NCBI GenBank assembly: GCA_964352625.1
Contig: CAYGSD010000003.1
Coordinates: forward strand, 124,001-188,000
Direction: 5' to 3'
Source: JAAEPI01 sp964352625
Lineage (GTDB): Bacteria > Bacteroidota > Bacteroidia > Cytophagales > Cyclobacteriaceae
DNA: 64,000 bases
The position numbers and the translations under genes were made by a program. Under the pieces are notes generated by a model. That model was not told where the DNA came from, ran no database searches, and saw only the letters and a program-made list of their open reading frames with translations. Below, one piece after another: positions 52,115-59,278 of the stretch; position 1 is the stretch's first letter; each line of letters opens with the position of its first letter.

Positions 52115-53449
52115 GTGCGCTATTTAGTAATAGTAATTTTCCTTCTGGGAATTTTCAATCCAGCATTTACACAGGTCTCCTTTAAAACCAACCTGACGGA
52201 TAGCAGGTTGGCTAAGCTCAAGCGGGCGAAGGATGCCCGTTCCAAGCTGGCAACTTATAAGAAGATGCAGCTTAAGGACAGCCTGCAAGCAGCCAAGGAA
52301 CGAAAGAAAGCGCTAAGAGATAGCTTGGGTAGAAAAGGATTCAAGCAATATCAGGACAGTCTCGCCGATTGGAAGGATTATAAGAAAAGTGCAAATGGAA
52401 TTTTAGCTAGGTCTCAGCACATGCAAAAATTCAATCGGCTAAAGGACAAAGTACCCGACAAAATAGAGAAGCCAAACCTAAAGGCGCTGGATAGTCTGAA
52501 AGGAAAAATACCCGACGACAGCTTGAAAGCACTTAAGAAGCAGTACATCAAGGAGCACATGAACGTGCGCGATCAGTTGGGTCTTCCTGATTCGTTGCAA
52601 GTTGATTTGCCCGATTCGCTAAAGGGGATGGCGGTCATGGCCAAGTACGGAATGTACGGCACAATGATGGAGACGTACGCCAGCAGGAAAGGACTTCCTA
52701 CCGATAGCACTTCCTTGGCCAATCAGCTTGCAGTGGAAGAGAAAGTAAAGGCATTCCTACCTGAAAGTATGCAATCGTCCGAGGGGTTTGGAAATTACCA
52801 GAATAACCTTGGTATCTCAGAAATGAATCAGGATGATCCGACGGGTTCCATGGTATCGCAACTCCCACCGGAGCAGGCCAAGGCAGCAAGCACAGCCATG
52901 TCCATCTTAAAGAAGGGCTACATTAGTGTGCCCAATAGCAATGATTTGTCCACAGCCAAAAAGAGAAACTCCCTTAAAGGTGCACCTTTGAAGCAACGCA
53001 TCTTTCTTGGAGGAAACGTGGCTCTGCAATCCATTCGCCCCGCCATATTGGACGTAGACATTCAGATTGGGTATAAGTTTAATCGAGATTTTGTGGTAGG
53101 TACGGGGTTCATCGTGCGCGAGCAGTTCGACAACTTACCTTCCGGGTTAGTTGGGGATGCTTACGGAAATTCACTCTTCGCGAGTCATGACCTGCCATTT
53201 GGCCTTTTTGCCTACGCCGAGTTTCAGAACATGAAAGAGCAATCGTTGTTTCAGGAAAATCAGGTGGAAGCAACATGGCAGCAAGCTATGAATGCAGGAA
53301 TAGGGAAGGAGCTTCCATTAACTAAGTGGCTTAACTTGACCGCCATGATTCTTTATGATTTCAATCACAAGAACAACAACCTTCATCCTAGGCCAATAGT
53401 TGTAAGGTTTGGTTATCGGGTATCTGAGTTGGCTTTTAGGAAGAAGTGA
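52115..53449 (+). CDS. Coiled-coil plus outer-membrane beta-barrel protein
   Basis: The start is GTG 52115. The 444-residue protein has a signal peptide ending PAFTQ. Residues ~30-180 are highly charged coiled coil with repeated DSL/LKD motifs (LKDSLQAAKERKKALRDSLG, KALDSLKGKIPDDSLKALKK). Residues ~190-290 are a helical Pro/Ser linker. The C-terminal ~150 residues are a barrel of alternating strands (RIFLGGNVALQS, DVDIQIGYKF, LFAYAEFQNM, RPIVVRFGYRVS). The layout, a periplasmic coiled coil joined to an outer-membrane barrel, could anchor or export the RHS-type protein encoded just upstream. No family is recognised. Confidence 0.75.
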   Translation: MRYLVIVIFLLGIFNPAFTQVSFKTNLTDSRLAKLKRAKDARSKLATYKKMQLKDSLQAAKERKKALRDSLGRKGFKQYQDSLADWKDYKKSANGILARSQHMQKFNRLKDKVPDKIEKPNLKALDSLKGKIPDDSLKALKKQYIKEHMNVRDQLGLPDSLQVDLPDSLKGMAVMAKYGMYGTMMETYASRKGLPTDSTSLANQLAVEEKVKAFLPESMQSSEGFGNYQNNLGISEMNQDDPTGSMVSQLPPEQAKAASTAMSILKKGYISVPNSNDLSTAKKRNSLKGAPLKQRIFLGGNVALQSIRPAILDVDIQIGYKFNRDFVVGTGFIVREQFDNLPSGLVGDAYGNSLFASHDLPFGLFAYAEFQNMKEQSLFQENQVEATWQQAMNAGIGKELPLTKWLNLTAMILYDFNHKNNNLHPRPIVVRFGYRVSELAFRKK

Positions 53450-53462
53450 GGTAAGCAAAGAA

Positions 53463-53495
53463 GCCATTCCGCAGGAATCTTTGCGCACCTGCATG
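53463..53495. repeat. Single copy of the CATTCCG...GGAATCTTTGCG repeat
   Basis: CATTCCGCAGGAATC followed by TTTGCGCACCT matches the start of the units at 39421, 39718 and 40017. It lies between the barrel-protein gene and the convergent SDR gene, so the array and this copy flank the RHS region on both sides. Confidence 0.6.
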
Positions 53496-53531
53496 GCTCA
53501 GAATAACTATCACTCAAAGAAAGCCACCATA

Positions 53532-54329
53532 TCACGTCACCTTGGCGTTCCTTATCAACTTTGAAAAAAGCGTAGGGAAGAATCGCTTCATATAGATGGC
53601 CAGTTTTTCTTTGAACCCGGCAACATAGACCTCTTCCTTTTTCCTTTCAATGGCCTTTACGATTAGGAAGGCACACCTTTCTGCCGACATTCCTCCACCA
53701 GTCGTTTCATCCATTTTTTGTTGGGGTTTTCCGTCTCCAGTTAGGGCTTGCAGTGAAATTGACGTCCGAATAAACCCAGGACAAACGATGGTCACGGCAA
53801 TATTGTCGGCATGATGCTCAATCCTCAGTGTATCAAAAAAACCGTGCAATGCGTGCTTGGACGCAGAGTAGCCCGATCGAAACTTGGTCGTAATGATCCC
53901 AACGGCAGAGGTGATGATCACTACATGACCAATCTGTCGCTTCACCATAGAGGGAAGAACGGCTTTTGTCACGGCAACACTTCCGAAATAATTGACCTCC
54001 ATCACTCGCCGATCAACTTCCATGTCTGTTTCAATAATGAGTGATCGTTGACTAATACCTCCGTTATTGATGAGTAAATCGATATGGCCGTGAACAGCTA
54101 TGGCCTCTTCAGCTTTTGAAATAATGCTCCCGGAATCCGTAAGGTCAATCGGGACTATGTGTACGTTTTCGGGATGTGCGCACAGTGATTTTACACGTTC
54201 GAGCTCTTCAACTCGCCGAGATGAGATAATGAGTTTCGCCTTTTTTCTGTTGAGTTCTAAAGTAAGTGCTTCACCAATTCCTGATGAAGCACCGGTTATC
54301 CAGACGACCTTATCCGTCAAGTTCTGCAT
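53532..54329 (-). CDS. SDR-family oxidoreductase (DHRS7-like)
   Basis: This 265-residue classical SDR has the cofactor motif TGASSGIGEAL (~13-23), NNGG (~88), catalytic Ser in IITSAVG and the YxxxK pair in SGYSASKHAL, plus ICPGF-like VCPGFIRT. The C-terminal segment (VYVAGFKEKLAIYMKRFFPTLFSKLIRN) is the hydrophobic/basic tail seen in DHRS7-type membrane-associated SDRs. Substrate is unknown. Its 5' end follows a small membrane-protein gene whose last 20 bases overlap it, and folA lies upstream of that, so a three-gene minus-strand unit is likely. Confidence 0.9.
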   Translation of the reverse strand: MQNLTDKVVWITGASSGIGEALTLELNRKKAKLIISSRRVEELERVKSLCAHPENVHIVPIDLTDSGSIISKAEEAIAVHGHIDLLINNGGISQRSLIIETDMEVDRRVMEVNYFGSVAVTKAVLPSMVKRQIGHVVIITSAVGIITTKFRSGYSASKHALHGFFDTLRIEHHADNIAVTIVCPGFIRTSISLQALTGDGKPQQKMDETTGGGMSAERCAFLIVKAIERKKEEVYVAGFKEKLAIYMKRFFPTLFSKLIRNAKVT

Positions 54330-54714
54330 TCTTTTTTTGTCGGTTATTTTCTACAAATACCCAGATAGAGTAAACCCCAACTGCGGTACCAATCGGGAAA
54401 GATAATAGAGAAATACAACCAGAGATGAGAATCAGGACTAAACCGTATTCCTTTTCTTTTAGAACTGCGAATCCGCCAATTATGGATGGTATTGCCGTTA
54501 GGGATGCCACGATAACTAAGACGCTGTAAAACGCACTCGTTATAAAATCAAAAATCAATGCGGCTTCCTGACCTTCCTCTTTAATCACTTCTGATTCAAT
54601 GAATGGTAAAAAAGAGGAGAAGAAAACGATCAGGCCTCCGTAGACGAATAATTTAAAAATGCCGAGCGAAATGTGAATGATGGCAAGGGTGCGCTTGTGT
54701 GAGTCAATATTCAT
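54310..54714 (-). CDS. Small four-helix membrane protein, family not recognised
   Basis: This 134-residue protein has four hydrophobic stretches: IIHISLGIFKLFVYGGLIVFF, a helix at FYSVLVIVASLTAIPSIIGGFAVL, LVLILISGCISLLSFPIG and VGVYSIWVFV, joined by an acidic loop (ESEVIKEEGQE). It looks like the many small integral membrane proteins of Bacteroidota, and no function can be assigned. It lies 11 bases downstream of folA and overlaps the SDR gene by 20 bases. Confidence 0.75.
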   Translation of the reverse strand: MNIDSHKRTLAIIHISLGIFKLFVYGGLIVFFSSFLPFIESEVIKEEGQEAALIFDFITSAFYSVLVIVASLTAIPSIIGGFAVLKEKEYGLVLILISGCISLLSFPIGTAVGVYSIWVFVENNRQKKNAELDG

Positions 54715-54725
54715 GTAAGTAGTGT

Positions 54726-55226
54726 TTAAGTGTGTTCATACACTACGAAATCAAAAGAATAAAGATGTCGGTCATCAATAGAGTGATGTGCTCTCGAAAC
54801 TTCTTTCCATATGTCCTTATTAAAATCAGGGAAGGTGACCTGCCCGTCAAATTCACCGTCTATTTCCGTCAGATATATCCGATCAGCAAACTGTAAACCC
54901 ATTCTATAAATTTCTCCACCACCGATGATCATGGCTTCACTTTCGCCATTGCCTTTTGCTAGTTCCAAGGCAGCCTCCAAAGTGGGTACCACTGTGGCGC
55001 CATTGGCTTCATAATCCGGTTGTCTGGTGATCACAATGTTGGGTCGATCAGGTAGAGGTTGGAATTTATGCGGAAGTGATTCCCAATTCTTTCTCCCCAT
55101 AATTACATGATGTCTCTTGGTTTTTTCTTTGAAAAACCGAAAGTCATCTGGGAGGTGCCAGGGAATGTCATTGTCCTTGCCTATGACGCGGTTGCGACCC
55201 ATTGCAGCAATCATTGAAATTAGCAT
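54726..55226 (-). CDS. folA: Dihydrofolate reductase
   Basis: This 166-residue protein is of standard length for chromosomal dihydrofolate reductase. It begins MLISMIAAMGRNRVIGKDNDIPWHLPDD, containing the substrate loop Trp and the catalytic acidic residue in the LPDD segment. MGRKNWESLP (NADPH loop), RPNIVITRQ and IIGGGEIYRM (conserved GG) follow, with a C-terminal YSFDFVVYE strand. It makes tetrahydrofolate for thymidylate, purine and formyl-Met synthesis. fmt lies near by but converges through a small gene. Confidence 0.96.
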   Translation of the reverse strand: MLISMIAAMGRNRVIGKDNDIPWHLPDDFRFFKEKTKRHHVIMGRKNWESLPHKFQPLPDRPNIVITRQPDYEANGATVVPTLEAALELAKGNGESEAMIIGGGEIYRMGLQFADRIYLTEIDGEFDGQVTFPDFNKDIWKEVSRAHHSIDDRHLYSFDFVVYEHT

Positions 55227-55271
55227 AACCGAATAGGGGGTTGATTCGTATTTTAAGGCAGCAAGTTAATT

Positions 55272-55427
55272 ATGATAGCATCTCTAATTATCATCACCTT
55301 TCTGGCAATCGTAGGAAATTATGGAATTGCACAGTATCGTCGAACTTCGTTTTTCGAGTGGGTGGCTCTATCCATTTTGGTAGGACCGCTCTCTTGGCCG
55401 ATTCAGTGGTACTCTAGTCAAAGTTGA
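55272..55427 (+). CDS. 51-residue predicted small membrane protein
   Basis: ATG 55272 to TGA 55425-55427 encodes two hydrophobic segments (IASLIIITFLAIVGNYGIA and WVALSILVGPLSWPIQW) around a short basic loop. The frame sits in the gap between divergent folA and the 3' end of fmt, overlapping the last 14 bases of fmt on the other strand. Its membrane-type composition and placement in a gap argue that it is real, but nothing identifies it. Confidence 0.5.
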   Translation: MIASLIIITFLAIVGNYGIAQYRRTSFFEWVALSILVGPLSWPIQWYSSQS

Positions 55428-56337
55428 ATCCTCTCAGGAAATCTTCGACTCGCATTCTCTTTTTCCCTTGAAGTTGTAAATCCGTAACCTCCACGGTTCC
55501 GTCATTGGTTCTTATTCTAACGAAGGTCTTGTTGTCCGTATCCACCTCACCAATGGATTTTCTAGTTGTATCTTTTGAATGTTTCACTTCAAAAATTTTG
55601 AAGTTCAGATCTCCAAAAAATGTCCAGGCACCCGGGTAGGGATTTAGTCCTCTGACGAAGTTTCTAATTTCTTCAGAAGATCGATTCCAGTCAATTTCAC
55701 AATCTTCTCGAAAGATTTTTGGTGCATGCTTTAGTGTGGTATTGGCTACTTGCTCTTCCTCCGGGTAATCCCCTCCTTCAATAGCTTGAACAGTTTGTAG
55801 AACGAGCTGTCCGCCTTTTTTCATAAGCCGATCATACAGAGATCCTACCGTGTCATCAGAATAAATCGGTTCCTTTTCCTGAAAAATGATCTTACCGGTA
55901 TCGATTTCATGTTTAAGAAAAAAAGTGGTGACACCTGTTTCCTTTTCTCCATTTATGATGGCCCAGTTGATTGGGGCTGCACCTCGATATTGTGGAAGAA
56001 GCGAAGCGTGGAGGTTGAAAGTACCTAGCGGCGGCATGCTCCAGACTACTTCCGGCAGCATTCTGAAAGCCACGACTATTTGAAGGTCTGCTTTGTAGCT
56101 AGCTAGCTCTTCAAGAAACACTGGTGATTTCAGATTGGTTGGTTGCAAAACAGGCAGGTTTTGCTCCACCGCATAATCCTTAACAGGAGTGGTTCCGAGT
56201 TGTTTCCCTCGGCCCTTAGGCTTGTCGGGAGCCGTGACCACAGCAACTATATCTACCTTGTTTTCGACAAGCACTCGTAGACTTTCAACGGCAAACTCGG
56301 GAGTACCAAGAAAAACTATTCTCAATGATTTTTCCAT
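55414..56337 (-). CDS. fmt: Methionyl-tRNA formyltransferase
   Basis: The start is ATG 56337 (MEKSLRIVFLGTPEFAVES), giving 307 residues, standard length. Signatures: FLGTPEFAV, PDKPKGRG, the catalytic stretch FNLHASLLPQYRGAAPINWAI with Asn, His and later Asp (ETGVTTFFLKHEIDTGKI), and the C-terminal OB domain with NPYPGAWTF. It formylates Met-tRNA for translation initiation, using 10-formyl-THF. Its promoter region overlaps the start of the TlpA-like gene, which is divergent by 29 bases. Confidence 0.96.
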   Translation of the reverse strand: MEKSLRIVFLGTPEFAVESLRVLVENKVDIVAVVTAPDKPKGRGKQLGTTPVKDYAVEQNLPVLQPTNLKSPVFLEELASYKADLQIVVAFRMLPEVVWSMPPLGTFNLHASLLPQYRGAAPINWAIINGEKETGVTTFFLKHEIDTGKIIFQEKEPIYSDDTVGSLYDRLMKKGGQLVLQTVQAIEGGDYPEEEQVANTTLKHAPKIFREDCEIDWNRSSEEIRNFVRGLNPYPGAWTFFGDLNFKIFEVKHSKDTTRKSIGEVDTDNKTFVRIRTNDGTVEVTDLQLQGKKRMRVEDFLRGFNFD

Positions 56338-56366
56338 CGGACGCAAAGGTGGATTATTTTGCCAAA

Positions 56367-57557
56367 ATGAATTTCAAAAGCTTTTCCACGTTCATTGCAT
56401 TTTGGACCTTTTCATTTTTCTTGATTGCTCAGAATATTTCTGACGGAACTTGGAAGGGTGCCCTAGACTATGGAGAGGTGCCATGCCCGATAAGATTTGA
56501 AATCTCCAATTCCAACTCAGAAATGATTCTCATCAATGGAGATGAAAGAGCTGTTTTCCAAATCGAAAAGAGTGGGGATAGTTTGCTCATTCCGATGAAA
56601 CCCTTTGATGCATTTATTTCAGCTAAATACTCAGAAGATGGAGTATTACGAGGTACTTGGAATAAGCCGTATCGAGATATGTCGGTCCCGTTCAGCGCCT
56701 CTAGGCTGTCCAGTAATGAGCAAATGATCTCGGATTCGAACGCAAAAATCAAATTGAAAATGACTTTCAATCCTGGAGAGAGCAATCAGTATCCGGCTAT
56801 AGGTTTGTTTGAGTTTTGGGGCGAAAAGGCGACAGGTACTGTTCTTACAGAGACGGGCGACTTCAGATATTTTGAAGGAACAATAAATGGTGATTCTTTG
56901 GTGATTTCAGCCTTTGATGGCACTCATGGTTTCTTACTGATGGGAAAAAAGAACGACACTCAATGGTCGGGTAAAATGTATTTCGAGCCGGGGTATTCGG
57001 AGAATTGGACTGCCGAAGAGGATGAAAGGGCTAGGATTAGTGATCCATTTGAAATGGTCGAAGTGGAGGCGGGCACTCATAAGCCGTACTACGATTTGCT
57101 AGGTGCAGGATCAGGGAAAAATGCCATTGATATTTCCCAATATGAAGGGAAGGTACTTATCATACAGGTTTTTGGCACGTGGTGTCCCAACAGTCTAGAC
57201 CAAACTAATTACCTGCTGGATTGGTATCCGCAGAGACCCGATGGAGTGGAAATACTGGCTGTGACTTACGAACCTAACTACTCCAAAGAATATGGCCTGC
57301 GAAGAATCAACGAATACATCTCTCATCTGGAGATACCCTACGATATGGTGCTCGGAGGGGCGCTAAGTAAATCTCAAGCTGCCTTGCCATTCCCTTTTTT
57401 GAAGAAACTGGAAGCATTTCCAACCTTGGTTTTGGTGGATAAAAATGGTTTTGCTCGGTACGTTCACAGTTATTTCAATGGGCCAGCCACGGGAGCTCTC
57501 TATGCTGATTTCATTACTGAATTCAACCAGAAGATAAATGAATTGGTAGCTGAGTAA
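56367..57557 (+). CDS. Secreted TlpA/thioredoxin-like protein with a lone active-site cysteine
   Basis: The start is ATG 56367 (MNFKSFSTFI), giving 396 residues with a signal peptide ending FFLIAQ. Residues ~25-240 are a beta-rich domain (GTWKGALDYGEVPCPIRFEI, TGTVLTETGDFRYFEG) like those ahead of TlpA domains in Bacteroidota. Residues ~245-396 are a thioredoxin fold with IQVFGTWCPNSLDQT and the cis-Pro region AFPTLVLVDKNG. The usual WCxxC is WCPNS: Cys273 is present, and the second Cys is Ser276. It may therefore act as a one-cysteine peroxidase or binding protein and not as a disulfide reductase. It ends at a bidirectional terminator. Confidence 0.88.
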   Translation: MNFKSFSTFIAFWTFSFFLIAQNISDGTWKGALDYGEVPCPIRFEISNSNSEMILINGDERAVFQIEKSGDSLLIPMKPFDAFISAKYSEDGVLRGTWNKPYRDMSVPFSASRLSSNEQMISDSNAKIKLKMTFNPGESNQYPAIGLFEFWGEKATGTVLTETGDFRYFEGTINGDSLVISAFDGTHGFLLMGKKNDTQWSGKMYFEPGYSENWTAEEDERARISDPFEMVEVEAGTHKPYYDLLGAGSGKNAIDISQYEGKVLIIQVFGTWCPNSLDQTNYLLDWYPQRPDGVEILAVTYEPNYSKEYGLRRINEYISHLEIPYDMVLGGALSKSQAALPFPFLKKLEAFPTLVLVDKNGFARYVHSYFNGPATGALYADFITEFNQKINELVAE

Positions 57558-57562
57558 CAAAA

Positions 57563-57583
57563 AAGGCGAGCAAAGCTCGCCTT
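57563..57583. terminator. Bidirectional intrinsic terminator
   Basis: A 9-bp perfect stem AAGGCGAGC/GCTCGCCTT with an AAA loop has A-run upstream and T-rich sequence downstream on both strands. It separates the convergent TlpA-like and DUF2911 genes. Confidence 0.85.
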
Positions 57584-57608
57584 CCATTTTCTAAGAAAAA
57601 TCAGATCA

Positions 57609-58493
57609 TTATTTCTTCTTCTTGCCCTTCAATTCGGCAATCAATTTCTCATTGTTCGCTTTGTAGCCAAAATCGTTCGGTGCAGCTGCGGCTACATCGT
57701 AGGACTGCTGAGCTGCAGCTATCGCTTCGTCTTTTTTGCCCATAGCGGCTAGGATTTTTGCCTTGGTGTGAATGTGCCAGAACTGCTTATCACGGCCATC
57801 AAGCGCCAGATACGTATTCATGTATTCAAGTGCCTGATCTAGGTTCTCACCAGCGGCCAGCAAGTAATTAGCGGCAGCCGTGTAGTTCGCGGGGTTGATC
57901 TGCATTTTTGCGGTAATATCCTTCATAACATTTTCATGGAAGTTGACTGTGAATGGCACCTTCACAGAAACATTGGCCCAAGTCATTTCAATATTCGCTG
58001 AAGTGTTGTCTTCGGAAATATCAGAGATGTTGAAAGTTAATGTTTCGGTATTAGATGCAGTCCATGTTGGCTTCACCGAGGTTTTCAGCACTTGCTTGGC
58101 TTCATCGTAGGCACCAACATTTCCTCCAATGCTTAGGTCAGAATAGAGCATGAAATCCCATGAGTCTTTACCAGGTGTTGAGAAAATCAAATACTGCCCA
58201 GCTTTCACTTCAGTACCTGCAACAGTAGCGTCTGTGCTCAGAGTCAAAACGGAACCACTGTTAGCGCCCGTCCTCCATAGTTGGCCAAATGGCTGCAAGT
58301 AATCCGCACCTTCTCCAAATATTTGACGGCCTTTCATCTTAGGTCTTGAGTAGTCGATTGTCACTTCTGTTAAGCCCACTGTTGCGCTCACCGATCCAGC
58401 AGAACTTGGTTGTGGCGTGTTGATTTGCCCGAAGGACAAAGTGGCAATCGCAGCGAGAGCAATCGTAAAAATTGATCGTATGGTTTTCATCAT
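57609..58493 (-). CDS. DUF2911 exported protein with TPR tail
   Basis: This 294-residue protein has a signal peptide ending LSFGQ. Residues ~25-195 are DUF2911: SPxxxx-like PQPSSAGSVSATVG, VTIDYSRPKMKGRQIFG, QPFGQLWRTGANSGSVLTLSTD and AGQYLIFSTPG. Residues ~205-290 hold two TPR-like helices pairs (ANYLLAAGENLDQALEYM, IHTKAKILAAMGKKDEAIAAA) and a Lys-rich end. The family is abundant in Bacteroidota envelopes and its function is unknown. It is divergent from the DNA glycosylase gene with only 19 bases between starts. Confidence 0.92.
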   Translation of the reverse strand: MMKTIRSIFTIALAAIATLSFGQINTPQPSSAGSVSATVGLTEVTIDYSRPKMKGRQIFGEGADYLQPFGQLWRTGANSGSVLTLSTDATVAGTEVKAGQYLIFSTPGKDSWDFMLYSDLSIGGNVGAYDEAKQVLKTSVKPTWTASNTETLTFNISDISEDNTSANIEMTWANVSVKVPFTVNFHENVMKDITAKMQINPANYTAAANYLLAAGENLDQALEYMNTYLALDGRDKQFWHIHTKAKILAAMGKKDEAIAAAQQSYDVAAAAPNDFGYKANNEKLIAELKGKKKK

Positions 58494-58512
58494 GTTGTTA
58501 GGTTTGTTATTA

Positions 58513-59121
58513 ATGTTTCAAACTAGTGAGTACGAAATTATCCCTTTATCGTTTTACCAACGGTCAGATGTGGTACAAATAAGCAAGGAATTAGTTGGCC
58601 TTTATTTATTTCATCAATCTATTGACGGATTGGTTGTCGGTAGAATTGTTGAAACTGAAGCCTATAACGGCCGCACAGATAGGGCTTGTCATGCATTTCA
58701 TAAAAGAACAAACAGAACAGAAGTGATGTATGAAATGGGGGGTAGAGCTTACGTTTACCTTTGTTATGGAATTCATAACTTGTTCAATGTCGTTACAAAT
58801 GAAGAGGGCATGGCCGATGCAGTATTGATCAGAGCTTTGGAGCCAATCGAAGGATGGGACATAATGAGAACCCGAACAAATAAGAAAACCACCGAAGCGC
58901 GATTGGCCTCTGGTCCTGGACTCGTGGGAAAAGCTATGGCTTTCAATACGAATCAAACAGGAGAACTTTTGAATGATAAGATATGGGTCGGGAGAAAATT
59001 GGTTGATGCAAGAAGGGAAATAGTAAGTGCAAAAAGGATAGGTGTAGATTATGCAGGTGAGGATGCTAACTTAATGTGGCGGTTTTATGAGAAAGGAAAT
59101 AGGTTTGTCAGTAGACAATGA
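58513..59121 (+). CDS. 3-methyladenine DNA glycosylase (AAG/MPG family)
   Basis: The start is ATG 58513 (MFQTSEYEIIPLSFY), giving 202 residues, normal for bacterial MPG; the longer frame to 58417 overlaps the divergent gene. Signatures are VVGRIVETEAYNGRTDRACHAFHKRTNRTEVMYEMGG split as in the family: catalytic Glu in VETEAY, the intercalating Tyr region YVYLCYGIHNLFNVVT, and LIRALEP and LASGPGLVGKAM. It excises alkylated purines and hypoxanthine in base-excision repair. It is followed by a terminator hairpin two bases after the stop. Confidence 0.94.
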   Translation: MFQTSEYEIIPLSFYQRSDVVQISKELVGLYLFHQSIDGLVVGRIVETEAYNGRTDRACHAFHKRTNRTEVMYEMGGRAYVYLCYGIHNLFNVVTNEEGMADAVLIRALEPIEGWDIMRTRTNKKTTEARLASGPGLVGKAMAFNTNQTGELLNDKIWVGRKLVDARREIVSAKRIGVDYAGEDANLMWRFYEKGNRFVSRQ

Positions 59122-59122
59122 A

Positions 59123-59153
59123 AAAGCCGGAAATCGAAATGATCTCCGGCTTT
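59123..59153. terminator. Intrinsic terminator after the DNA glycosylase gene
   Basis: A 9-bp stem AAAGCCGGA/TCCGGCTTT with an inner ATC/GAT pairing sits directly after the glycosylase stop. T-runs occur on both sides, slightly longer on the minus strand. Confidence 0.8.
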
Positions 59154-59165
59154 CTTGCGTAAAGC

Positions 59166-59206
59166 TTTGGGAACTTTACATAACCTAAATCAACCAGCTA
59201 TGAGAA
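59166..59206. other. Third AACCAGCTAT element, beside hairpins
   Basis: CAACCAGCTATGAG (AACCAGCT at 59192-59199) recurs here 40 bases from the terminator at 59123, with a small GTAAAG/CTTTAC hairpin between (59159-59178). The word is also found in both small-RNA-like units near 18 kb. The order of parts differs from those units, so a third RNA of the same kind is only possible. The rest of the gap to 59278 is AT-rich. Confidence 0.3.
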
Positions 59207-59278
59207 TATTATAATGCAATTATATAGAGAAATATTTATATAAATAGCTTTACGACTAAAAAAAATTAAATTAATTAC

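Noticed and set aside
58417..58512. N-terminal extension of the 3-methyladenine glycosylase
   Set aside because: It overlaps the divergent DUF2911 start and lies outside the family's normal N terminus.
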